Below, piece by piece: positions 43,774 through 53,200 of a stretch of 64,000 nt of DNA. The DNA is from JAFGKK01 sp964521085 (GTDB lineage Bacteria > Chloroflexota > Anaerolineae > Anaerolineales > RBG-16-64-43), in assembly GCA_964521085.1 (NCBI GenBank), contig CAZFPL010000003.1:69418-133417 (forward strand). Direction: 5' to 3'. The translations under genes were made by a program, and so were the position numbers. The notes beneath the pieces are model-generated. The model made no database searches and was not told where the DNA came from. It was given only the letters and a program-made list of their open reading frames with translations. Within the stretch, counting starts at the first letter, position 1. The number at the start of each line of letters is the position of its first letter.

Positions 43774-44826
43774 CTATTCACCGGCTGGAAGTTCGATAAG
43801 AGTATACGTCCCTTGCCCCGCCTGGGCGGTGTAATCGTACGTTCCCCCGAGCATTTCGATTCTTTCTCGCAGCGCCCCCAATCCGTGCGGGTCTTCTTCG
43901 CCGCTTGATTTTTCCTCCAGGATTTTTCCATCATGTTCCAGTATTGCTTTCACCCTCGTGTCGTCAATGTCCAGAGTCACTTTGATCTTGCTGGCCTGCC
44001 CCTCGTCCCGGGCCAATCCTACCAATTCTTGTATCGCGCGAAAAAGCGCAACCTCGATATGGTTGGGCATCCGGCGCTCGGTTCCGGTAAAGGTGAAGAT
44101 GATCTCCTGTTGACCCTGCTCCTTGAAATTATCCAGATACCGGCGCAGGGTGGGAACCACCCCCAGATCGTCCAGCATCATCGGCCGCAGATCGAAGATG
44201 TAATTCCGCACCCTCTGGAAAGCGGAGTTGGCGGAGGTTTTCAGGTTGGCCAGCTCTTCCTTGGCCCGGATCGGATCGATCTCGAACAGCCGGGCGGCGA
44301 TTTCCGCCTGGAGGATGAAATTGGAGAGGACTTGCGCGGGGCCGTCGTGCATCTGGCGCGATAATCGTTTGCGCTCTTCTTCCTGCGCCTCCACCACCCG
44401 GACGACGACGGATTTCGGAGCCGGGCCGGTGGCCGCCTCCGGCTGGTTGATCCGCAGCGTCTCGTGTATTTTTTCAAGAAATTTCCCGAATTGGTCGAGG
44501 ACGCCTTGCTGCGCCTGCAGCCTCTCCAGCTGGCCGCTCATGGCGAACAACCGCTGTTGTGTGTCCATCGAGGATTCGAACGCTTTGCGGATGTCTTCGC
44601 GGGGAACCGAATCAAAGGAGGATTGGATCTGCTTGAGCCGCATGGCCTCGGAGGCCTGCCGCATTTTCATCTTTTCCACTTCGCTTCGGCTTTGATCGAT
44701 GAGTGACCGGAGTTCTTTCGATTGGATCTTGATCTCGTCCATCTGCGACCCGATGAAGGGAATCAGTTCTTCGATGGAGAGTGTTTCTTTCTCCAGATTC
44801 GCGGGAGCTTGGGGCGCATTCGTCAT
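43774..44826 (-). CDS. NarX/DegS-type histidine kinase with degenerate ATP-binding domain
   Basis: 350 residues, no TM helix, so cytoplasmic. Residues 15-125 are a long coiled coil. A HisKA_3 domain carries the phospho-acceptor His160 in 'ERKRLSRQMHDGPAQ'. In the HATPase domain the N-box reads QELVGLARDEG (266-276), where the usual Asn and His are Leu271 and Glu275. The G1 box reads HDGKI (298-302) instead of DxGxG. The G2 box 'HGLGALRERIEMLGG' is intact. ATP binding is therefore questionable. It follows a response regulator gene by 13 bases and precedes the Tad operon. Confidence 0.88.
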   Translation of the reverse strand: MTNAPQAPANLEKETLSIEELIPFIGSQMDEIKIQSKELRSLIDQSRSEVEKMKMRQASEAMRLKQIQSSFDSVPREDIRKAFESSMDTQQRLFAMSGQLERLQAQQGVLDQFGKFLEKIHETLRINQPEAATGPAPKSVVVRVVEAQEEERKRLSRQMHDGPAQVLSNFILQAEIAARLFEIDPIRAKEELANLKTSANSAFQRVRNYIFDLRPMMLDDLGVVPTLRRYLDNFKEQGQQEIIFTFTGTERRMPNHIEVALFRAIQELVGLARDEGQASKIKVTLDIDDTRVKAILEHDGKILEEKSSGEEDPHGLGALRERIEMLGGTYDYTAQAGQGTYTLIELPAGE

Positions 44827-44839
44827 ATGCTGGTCCTAA

Positions 44840-45565
44840 TTATTCCTCTTTGGGAAGCGAAAAGGACGGGGGTTCCGACGTTTCGTTTCCTTCCGGAAGG
44901 CGGATCCACCCATGTTTTAACGCGTACACCACGGCTTGAGTCCGGTCGCTGGCGCCTATTTTCCGAAGCAGCGAGGTAAGATGATTCTTTACCGTCTGCT
45001 CGCTGATTCCCAACAGGTACCCGATTTGCTTGTTGGTTAATCCACGGGCGACAAGGTTTAAAATTTCGGATTCTCGCTGTGTCAGCGGGGCAAACAGGTC
45101 CTCGGAGGATGCTTCCGTTTTAAGTCCGGCCATCTGATCGTCCAGCCAAGCCTGTTTTTCCTTGGCATCCATGATCTGGCCTTCATACACCCATTTACCG
45201 GAGGCAACCACGCGGATGATCTCCGCGAGTTGTTCGTGCTCAATATCTTTGGAGCAATAGGCATGGGCTCCCGCCCGGAAGGCATGCAGCGGTTGTTCGG
45301 AATCCGTGTACCCCGTCAGGAGGATGATTTTGACGTCCGGCATTTCGGATCCCACACGCCGGGCGATCTGCAGTCCATTCTCATCCGGAAGATTGACGTC
45401 GAGAATCGCCACATCCGGATGGGTGTTGCGCAGGAGATCCAGTCCGTCGTGTCCGTTTCCGGCTTCGCCGACGATCGTCAGATCCGCAAAGGAGGTGATG
45501 GCCTTCTTGACGCCCTCGCGGTACAAAGGATGGTCGTCGATGAGTACGATTCTAATTCCGGTCAT
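44840..45565 (-). CDS. NarL/FixJ-type response regulator paired with the histidine kinase
   Basis: 241 residues from the ATG at 45565 (MTGIRIVLIDDHPLYREG), which has GAGGAA 4 bases upstream; the frame is open further but without support. The receiver domain has the phospho-Asp in 'VAILDVNLPDENG', Thr in 'LLTGYTDS' and Lys in YCSKD. The LuxR HTH is 'LTQRESEILNLVARGLTNKQ' and on. It is first in the RR-HK operon just upstream of the Tad genes and may control them; the link is by position only. Confidence 0.93.
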   Translation of the reverse strand: MTGIRIVLIDDHPLYREGVKKAITSFADLTIVGEAGNGHDGLDLLRNTHPDVAILDVNLPDENGLQIARRVGSEMPDVKIILLTGYTDSEQPLHAFRAGAHAYCSKDIEHEQLAEIIRVVASGKWVYEGQIMDAKEKQAWLDDQMAGLKTEASSEDLFAPLTQRESEILNLVARGLTNKQIGYLLGISEQTVKNHLTSLLRKIGASDRTQAVVYALKHGWIRLPEGNETSEPPSFSLPKEE

Positions 45566-45647
45566 TCGATTCCTCGAAAGTAGTATAGCATTACCGGTTT
45601 TCCTTGGCAAACAGAGAACAGAATCTGCGCCCTCCCCCTTCGGCGGA

Positions 45648-47135
45648 TCACCACGTGCATCCGATTCGCCAATCGTAGAGGAGGGTTCGGCGTCCCGCTT
45701 CCGCCGGGGAAGGACCGCCGGGGAACTCCGCCATGGGGACACATCGGGTTAATTCATCGGGATAGAAATCCGGCATGGTCATAAGCAGGTCGGCGTCTTT
45801 CTGCCCGAGGTATTCCCGGAGTGTGACTCTCCCCGCCAGGAGTTCCACGGCGTTCAAATCGGTCACTCCCCCCAGATCGATGATGCGCCGCCCGCCGAAA
45901 AAGCCGAGTGCCCCGATATCATGGGCGGCCACCACCGTCTCCGGCGGGGTGTTATCGCGGATCCAAAGCGAGACCGAAACCATTTCCGAGTCGATGATTT
46001 TCACATCCCCGGCGAATTGGCCGGCGCCGATCCAAAGGAAGATCATGGTCAGCAGGACGGCGCTTGCCCATAAGGCCCGCACGACGATCCGGGGCGCCAT
46101 CGCGGAAAGAAATCGCCTTCGAAGCAGGGAATAGCCGTACACTCCATACGCCATCAGGACCGGCAGGATGGGGATGAAGTAGCGTCCGTGCTGATACGTG
46201 GCGGGCAATTGAACGGCGTAGAGGGCCAGGTGGGCAAGCGCCCAGAGAAACGGCAACCCCCATAACAGCTTTCGGTCGCGGGCCAGGAACACCAATGCGA
46301 CGGGCAGGAAAAGGACCAGTACGGCAAGCGGCCCCGCCAGAAGCGGGATCCACGGTTGCACCAGGCGAATAAAAATATTGGTCGAGGTTAATACCGCGTA
46401 CTCCGTGGTTTTAACAAAAAAAGTATTCGGTAGAAACCGCCCGTTTAATTGATATTCAAACATCCCATACAGGAAGATCGGCGATAAAACCCCCAATAGA
46501 AAACTTGCCGCTTTCCCCGCGGAGATCGGCCGCCACTGCAGGATGGCCGCCAATACCGTCATCGCCGTAAGGAGAACGGCTTCCGGCCGAATCCAGATGC
46601 CAAGGCCTGATATCACACCCAGGGCGACGATCCGGGGCGGAAAACGGCCTTCCATTCCCCTCCGGGAATCCAAAGGAAAGAACAAGAAGAAGACCGTGGA
46701 AACCCAGGCGCAATAAAGGATGGTTTCCATCCCGGAAAGAGCGGCCCACAGGAGATGCCATTCTCCAAGGCAAAAGAAGAATGTAAAACGGGATGCACCG
46801 CTGTCGATCTTTCGAATCCAGAGCATGATCAAGGCGGCATTCGCAAGCAGAAGGAAAACGCCCAGTCCATAACTCCAAACAACAGGCGGGAGGTGGAACC
46901 AGAAGGAGGGGACCTGCAAAAGCGTCCACAAAGGGGAAGTGGATCCTGCGGTCGGCGGTCCGCCGGCGTAGGACCATCCCTGCCCGCTTGCCAGGGACCG
47001 GGCATACGTCTGATGGATCCAGGCATCGTCCAGAGGGAAACCCGATACTCCGTCCGCCTGTTCCCGGATAAGGAAAAGCGCCGGCCCCATCAGCCAAACG
47101 CACAACCATCCCGCAGAGAGTAAAATTTTTTTCAC
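45648..47135 (-). CDS. polytopic GT-C type glycosyltransferase-like protein (1)
   Basis: 495 residues with about ten TM helices and a soluble C-terminal domain. The first extracytoplasmic loop has FPLDDAWIHQTYARSL, where the Asp pair is placed like the catalytic/metal site of GT-C enzymes that use polyprenyl-phosphate sugars. The C-terminal ~100 residues (NTPPETVVAAHDIGALGFFGGR, here shortened) appear in many such bacterial proteins. The exact sugar and acceptor are unknown. It overlaps the preceding gene by four bases (ATGA), so the two are co-translated. Confidence 0.78.
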   Translation of the reverse strand: MKKILLSAGWLCVWLMGPALFLIREQADGVSGFPLDDAWIHQTYARSLASGQGWSYAGGPPTAGSTSPLWTLLQVPSFWFHLPPVVWSYGLGVFLLLANAALIMLWIRKIDSGASRFTFFFCLGEWHLLWAALSGMETILYCAWVSTVFFLFFPLDSRRGMEGRFPPRIVALGVISGLGIWIRPEAVLLTAMTVLAAILQWRPISAGKAASFLLGVLSPIFLYGMFEYQLNGRFLPNTFFVKTTEYAVLTSTNIFIRLVQPWIPLLAGPLAVLVLFLPVALVFLARDRKLLWGLPFLWALAHLALYAVQLPATYQHGRYFIPILPVLMAYGVYGYSLLRRRFLSAMAPRIVVRALWASAVLLTMIFLWIGAGQFAGDVKIIDSEMVSVSLWIRDNTPPETVVAAHDIGALGFFGGRRIIDLGGVTDLNAVELLAGRVTLREYLGQKDADLLMTMPDFYPDELTRCVPMAEFPGGPSPAEAGRRTLLYDWRIGCTW

Positions 47136-48751
47136 GTTGCCGTCTCCGACGGCGGGGGTAAAACCTGGAACCAGACGTATTCCATCCCCTCATATTCCAT
47201 GCTGAGGACTTTTTTCAATCGGGGGTTGGAAATTTCCCCCAGGTAGAGGGATCGCAATCCGTCCGGAACATTGGCATCCAAAATCACATATTGGATGTTA
47301 TACCGGTCGACGACCTCCAGGAGCATGGCGGGATCCCCCGCGGGAACCGGGACGGTCTGAAAGCCCGTTTGGACGTTAAAGCACGGCGGATTGTTCACCA
47401 TGAACCGCGTCGAGCTGGCCGGCGGAATTTCCAGGCGGGAAATACCCATTGTGTATTGCGCGTTTAATCCGGCCCAATAGGTCATCTCGGTTGTGGTTCC
47501 AATTACCCGGTTGAAAAAAATCACCCCGCTGGAGACAAGTGCCAACCCTGCTATTCCCACCCCCAGAACGGCATGCGCAGAGGAAGGAGACCACTTTCGC
47601 CAGTGGATTAACCGGGCGACGGCATCCTCCAGACCGGCCGATGCCGCCACCGCGGCGATGGAGAGCAGCGCGGCCGTGGAGTGGAGAAATCCGCCGCGCG
47701 ATCCTTGAAACGGATAGACGATAGTCATCAGGAAGAAAACAGTCAGAAAATAAAGAATTGCCGTCCGGATCTCGGGTTTCCGGCGCAGAATATACACCCC
47801 CCAGCATACCAGCGGGAAAAGAAAAACCAACCCGACGACGAAAATCGTGGTCATGAAGTTGGTTTGGAACGCACTCCAGCGGGCGGCGAGGATGGAGGAT
47901 AGACCGCTGGATATGAATCTATCCAGCGTGATATCGGCAGAAGGAAAACGAAACAGATCGTTATACTCTGTAAGCCAGATTGCTTTCCCGGTTCCGGGAG
48001 GAAACAGGCTTCCCCAAACCAGAACGTTGCGGAGATACCAAATCCCGCTGGTAAGCAGGTAGCCAGATCCCAAAAGGATTATCCGACGCACCCGGGCGAA
48101 AACGGCAAGGGATGGATCGATGAGGAGAAGGAATCCGGAAAGCGCCAGAAAAAGAATCCCATCCGCGCGGGTCAGATGCGCCAAACCGCACAATCCCCCG
48201 ATCAACAATACGTTCAGCCATCGGTAGGTGGAGCCCATCCGGGTGGAAAGGAAAATAATTAACCCGCCGATCCATGCATAAATCAGGAAGGTTTCGGTGT
48301 TCAACCAGTAAATCGCGTAGAAACCGGATGCGATGGAGAAAAAACCCGCAAGGATGGCGATCCGAAAGGATCCGGAAAGGTGCTTCCCCAGCATGAACAC
48401 CAAGAAGGGGAAGCCTGTTGCCAGAAAAAACAAGGGAATTTGAGCCTGTCGAAAACCCTCCCGGAACAGCAGCATTCCCACCGCCGCCACCAGCGAGGAG
48501 AATGGCATCCAATACTGGTTGCCGGGATGCGGGATCGAGGCGGACTCATCCAAATAATTCCACAGGAAGTTTTCGTTCCATCCCTGTCCGCGGATGATGT
48601 TCAATCCGCCGCTGTAGTAGTAGCAGGCGTCCATCATTCCGGGTTGGTCGATGTAGAATCCCTCGAGCCACGAAGCAATCAGCGCCGTCAGGAGGAGAAG
48701 TACCAGGAGGGCGCTACGGAGAAAAGGAACCGGTTTGGATCGTGGAATCAT
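47132..48751 (-). CDS. polytopic GT-C type glycosyltransferase-like protein (2)
   Basis: 539 residues, about eleven TM helices. An early extracytoplasmic loop (GFYIDQPGMMDACYYYSGG) holds the acidic residues expected for GT-C enzymes. The C-terminal ~90 residues form a soluble domain (LLEVVDRYNIQYVILDANVP). It sits 12 bases after gene 3 and overlaps gene 1 of this cluster, forming a three-gene unit. No close named homologue is recognised. Confidence 0.75.
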   Translation of the reverse strand: MIPRSKPVPFLRSALLVLLLLTALIASWLEGFYIDQPGMMDACYYYSGGLNIIRGQGWNENFLWNYLDESASIPHPGNQYWMPFSSLVAAVGMLLFREGFRQAQIPLFFLATGFPFLVFMLGKHLSGSFRIAILAGFFSIASGFYAIYWLNTETFLIYAWIGGLIIFLSTRMGSTYRWLNVLLIGGLCGLAHLTRADGILFLALSGFLLLIDPSLAVFARVRRIILLGSGYLLTSGIWYLRNVLVWGSLFPPGTGKAIWLTEYNDLFRFPSADITLDRFISSGLSSILAARWSAFQTNFMTTIFVVGLVFLFPLVCWGVYILRRKPEIRTAILYFLTVFFLMTIVYPFQGSRGGFLHSTAALLSIAAVAASAGLEDAVARLIHWRKWSPSSAHAVLGVGIAGLALVSSGVIFFNRVIGTTTEMTYWAGLNAQYTMGISRLEIPPASSTRFMVNNPPCFNVQTGFQTVPVPAGDPAMLLEVVDRYNIQYVILDANVPDGLRSLYLGEISNPRLKKVLSMEYEGMEYVWFQVLPPPSETAT

Positions 48752-48763
48752 GGAAGGAAGACC

Positions 48764-50206
48764 TCAGGGGTCGGGATTGATGAGGATGGTTGCCTGGGGA
48801 TCCTCGTAATAAACCGTCCATCCCTCCGCGAGGAGGACCTGCCGAATCGGCGCGGAAGATTCGACGAATACGACTTGGATCTTCCAATTTTGAAGGATTT
48901 CCCGCCATCCTTCCTGGGCGGTGACGACCGTAAGATATTGACCCAATATTTCATCGTTATATAAATCCGTGCGACCGTCCACGAAGACGGGAACCGAAGG
49001 CAAATACCAAAGGAGGTAGGACCCGAAATTATAGGAATTAAACATCCTCCCGGGAACCGGATGTTCGGCAAGATAAGCGACGGCGTCGACCGGACTCTGA
49101 CGGCGGATGGCCGCCTGGATGGAGGCCGGGGATAGCGAAGAAATTCCGAGGAATAAAACCGCACCTGCCAGGCTCAAGACAACCGCGGTGTGGATCGCGG
49201 TTTGCATCTTCGAGACGGCATGATCCGGATCCCAATGCGGGAAAAGCTTTTCCAGGATGGGTTGTCCATACTTCAGAACGATGGCCGGAGCGATAATGGA
49301 AAGCAAATTGGTATTGCGCCACGCCAAAAAACCCATGTAACTGATGAAGGCGAGGAAGAAGAAATCGCTCAAATCCAATTCCTTGGGCGAGAACGCGATC
49401 GCCGTCCAGGTGAGGAAAAACAGGATCAGGAAAAGCTGGGCTTGCAGGTAATGGAAATCCGGCGCCTGCCATTCCTGGATGAAGTTTTGCAGGAAGCGGA
49501 TCGATACCGTTTGGAACGGGTAGGCGAGGATGGCGATCCCATGCGGGTTGATCAGGGTTGCCGCCAGGCATGCCAGTAAAATCCCGACCAGCCACCCCAA
49601 TTTCCTTCCGGTCTCGGGAGGCCGCGATGCGCGTTGCGCCAGGAATATTATCCCCTGCCCGATGATGGCGATTAACAGCAGGATGTAGCCCACCGCAAAC
49701 CCGGCGTGGATATTCACCCAGAAGGCCATGATCAGCGGCAGAAGCCAAAGCGCGTTTTTATTCTCCCAGAGGAATTTCCGCAGGCAGAGGTAGAAGCATG
49801 CGCTGAAAAGGAACGTAAATAATTGCGGCCGGGCGCTCCAATAAACCTCCGATGCTCCGGCGGCCAGGATCAGCATGCCGGCGCGGATAAAAGGATTCCC
49901 ATCCATGCTGAAATAAACCAGCACGAAGGCGAGGAGGATAATGCCGGTGAAGAGCAGGTTGAGAGCGGCCAATCCGCCCGCGGAAAAAATTTTTACCATC
50001 AAGATTTCCGCCAACCACCCCGGGTAATACCACGGTTCGCCGTCCCGCGTGAAGGAAAACCGGTCCACTTCCGGCAAAGCTTGATGCTCCAGGATCCATT
50101 GACCGGTCCGCAAATGCCACCAGGTATCTGTGTCGACCATGGGCCGGATGGCCATGAAGAGGAGGCTTAGAAATGCGATGGCGATCACCAAACGGCGTAT
50201 AGTCAC
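48764..50206 (-). CDS. polytopic GT-C type glycosyltransferase-like protein (3)
   Basis: 480 residues, about ten TM helices. The first loop has MVDTDTWWHLRTGQWILE, a DxD-like motif with neighbouring Trp/His shared by a large family of uncharacterised bacterial membrane glycosyltransferase-like proteins. The C-terminal domain includes 'VPVFVDGRTDLYNDEIL' and 'WKIQVVFVESSAPIRQVL'. It is first of the three tightly packed genes. Confidence 0.75.
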   Translation of the reverse strand: MTIRRLVIAIAFLSLLFMAIRPMVDTDTWWHLRTGQWILEHQALPEVDRFSFTRDGEPWYYPGWLAEILMVKIFSAGGLAALNLLFTGIILLAFVLVYFSMDGNPFIRAGMLILAAGASEVYWSARPQLFTFLFSACFYLCLRKFLWENKNALWLLPLIMAFWVNIHAGFAVGYILLLIAIIGQGIIFLAQRASRPPETGRKLGWLVGILLACLAATLINPHGIAILAYPFQTVSIRFLQNFIQEWQAPDFHYLQAQLFLILFFLTWTAIAFSPKELDLSDFFFLAFISYMGFLAWRNTNLLSIIAPAIVLKYGQPILEKLFPHWDPDHAVSKMQTAIHTAVVLSLAGAVLFLGISSLSPASIQAAIRRQSPVDAVAYLAEHPVPGRMFNSYNFGSYLLWYLPSVPVFVDGRTDLYNDEILGQYLTVVTAQEGWREILQNWKIQVVFVESSAPIRQVLLAEGWTVYYEDPQATILINPDP

Positions 50207-50286
50207 GGCTTCCTCAATTCGATAAAAACCGGGGCTTAAAACGGTGAAACGGCGGGCGATGGAATACGATCAGCGGATCCGCGGGC

Positions 50287-53200
50287 TTACATCCTGCGCA
50301 AGGCTTCCGCATAGGCACGGTAGGCGTCTTGCAGGCGGCCGGCGCGGCTGCAAGCGTCCCCCAAGAGGTTCCAGAGTTGCGGAGAAGCCGGATCCTGTTC
50401 CAGATAGGTCGTAAGATCCCCCACGACTACTTCCGCGCTGTCGGGATTCGCAATTACCTGTTGATAGGCTTCGGACGCTTTTTGCAAATCAGTTTCCAGG
50501 TAGACGCGGGCTTCGCGGATAAGCGCTTCCGATTCCACGTCGGTTAATTTTCGCGTCTTCTTCCGGACGACTTTCTTCGGAGCTTTTTCCACCTTCGCCG
50601 CCGGCGCAATGGGTGTCGGAGTGAGCGGCACCCAGGAACCGGTTTTTACAACTGGTGCGGGCGCCGATTCTTCGACCGGCAGCGGCTCCCGGTGTATAGC
50701 GGCTGGCTTCCTCGCAACGGGTGTCGCGATTTCAGCGGATCTGGGAGCCGCAGGAGCGGGGGCAGCAACGGACGAGACAGGCGATACGGTTCCAGGTACC
50801 AATCCACCGGTCTGTTTCTTGGGAATGGGTGGTACTTCTGCTACGGCGGTCCCCAGAGCCTTCTGCAACCATTCCGGAGGAGGAACGAATGCCCCTTCGT
50901 CCTCCTCTTCGGCGGGGCCGGCCGCTCTGACGGGAGGAGTGATCTCCGTCTTTGGCGGGCTTATCGTTGCCGCAGGCTGCCGCGGCGGTTGCGGGGATTC
51001 CTTCTGTGGGAAGACCGGTGTGGAGGGCTCCACAACCGGCTGCACCGGAGTTGGCATGCCCGGCATTGCTGTCCGCTTGGATGTGACCGTATCTTCGATT
51101 CCGGAGGCGGGCGTGGGCGCAGCGGCCGTGCTTTTAGGCGGAGTTTCCACCGGCGGCGCGGCCTTTTCCCCTCGTGCGGCTATGGTGCTTTTGGAGACGG
51201 AGGAGAATGTGGCGGTCGGGGTTTTTCTTAAGGATCCGGTTTCCCGTTTATCCATCCAACGGACGACGGTATCGGATCCGCCGGGTTTTTGGGAATCCAA
51301 CCAGGTGGGAAGTTGCGTTCCGGTTCCTGAGCGGCCTGCGGGTGCCGGGGCAGCCGGTTTGCTCCCGCCTTTTATGGAGGCTTCATCGAGGGAGCTTAGG
51401 GTGGATGTCTTCAACCGGCGGTCGAGCCATCGCGCGACGGTATCGCTTCCGGTCGGTTTGGATTTATCCAGCCAGGCTGGAATTTCCGATGAACCTCCGG
51501 CCGGTTTCTCCGATGAACCCGTGGAAATCCCGGTCGCGGGACGGGTTGCGTCGACCGGCGCGGTCGGAAGCGGTTGGCTTGCGGCTTTGTCCCAATCCAC
51601 GACAGGCTGGGCCGATGATCCCGACTCTGCCGGTTTTAACCAATCGGGCAGCGGGCCGCTGGCTTTCTCGGCCGCGGGAGCGGCTGATGTTTCTTTTGGT
51701 TTTCCTTGAAGCTGCGTGACGAGCCATTCCGGCAGGTCGATGCCGTCGCTGGTTGTCGGTGTGACATGCGCCGGTCCCGGTTCGATTGAAACCGAAGCGA
51801 TTTCCGCTTCGGCTGCGGGCCGCGCCGGCGCGGAGGGGACGGGCTCGGCTGCAATCGGAGGAGGTGCCGGAGGCGCAAAGGCAGGTGAAGGTTCGTGAAT
51901 CTTTTCGGGAACGGGTTGCATGGTGGGAGCCTGGGCTGGCGCCTGCGAGGCAGGCCCGCCCTTCAACCAATCCGGGAGTTCAGCCATGGGTATGGGTTCT
52001 GCCGGAGCTTCCGCAGGTTCAACGGATTCGACCGGCGCGGAAGCCGGTGCGGGAACGTCTTTCAACCAGTCCGGCAAAGCGATCTCCGGAGCAGTTTCAG
52101 GAGCCATTTCCAGAGGTTCAGGTTCCGGGGCAACCTCCGCAAGGGTTGGGGTGACAGCCTGAGGAGTAAATTCGATAGGTTTTTGCACCGTCGGCGCAGG
52201 TGCATTCAACCAATCCGGTAGGGATGCTTCCACAATCGGTTCAGGGGTTTTTGCAAGCGGCGCGGTGCGCGTAGGAGCCGGTGGGATGGACACGCCCTGC
52301 AACCAATCCGGCAAATTTGCTTCAGGAATCAGCTCTGCCTCCGAGGGTTGGACGGCGGGAGCGGCTGGTTTGGGAGAAACCGCACTCATCCAATCCGGTA
52401 CTGCAGACTCTGAAGCGGGAGCAGCGGAAACTCGCGGGGGGACCGCGCTTTCGGGTATCGCTTCGGATTTGGCGCCGAATATCGGTTTGGACGGCGGGAA
52501 AACCGGCATCTCGGAAGGTTCGGGTTTCATCCATTCAGGGATATCTTCGCCCGGCGCGGCTTTGGCAGTTGGTTGCGCCGGTACTGCGCCGAGGGGGGAA
52601 GGTGTCTCGCCTCGCATCCACTCAGGCATGATTTCAACCGGCTTGGAGGCCGGCGCGGATGTTTCTCTGAGCCAGTCCGGGACGTCTTCCGAAGGCGGTT
52701 GGACGGCGGCAGGAGATTCTGACGGTGTCACTCCCTTCATCCATTCCGGGACGGATTCGGCGGCTGGAGTTGCCTTTAACCACTCCGGTTCCGGGCCGAT
52801 TTCTGCACTAGTGGGTTGAGAAGAACTCAACCAATCGGGGATGTTGTTCGGTTCCACGCCCAAAGGTGACGTTTTGGTTTCCGTTTTAGTCCATTCAGGC
52901 AGGGACGAAGAGGGCAGCGCTTCCACCGAGGGTGGAGGGGGAGCAGACAGCCAATCCGGGATGTCGGATATTTTTTCTTTTGGTTGTTCGGGTGACAGGG
53001 AGGACGTTTTTATCCAATCCGGTAGCGCGCCGCCTGTAGTCGGAGCAACAGGCGACGGAGCAACCGGCGACGGCGCCGCGGGCGCGGAGGTGACGGAGGA
53101 AAGCCAATCCGGGAGAGAATCGCTTGTGGCCGGTGCGGCAGGCTCCGGTTGAGTGGGCATGGAGGAAGCAGAAAGCCAATCCGGAAGTGAGCCCATGGGT

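Noticed and set aside
50609..51709. Long plus-strand frame (366 codons) opposite the PDWL protein
   Set aside because: Its Gly/Ser/Val-rich composition is the antisense of the Pro/Ala-rich repeat region; no ribosome-binding site or domain.
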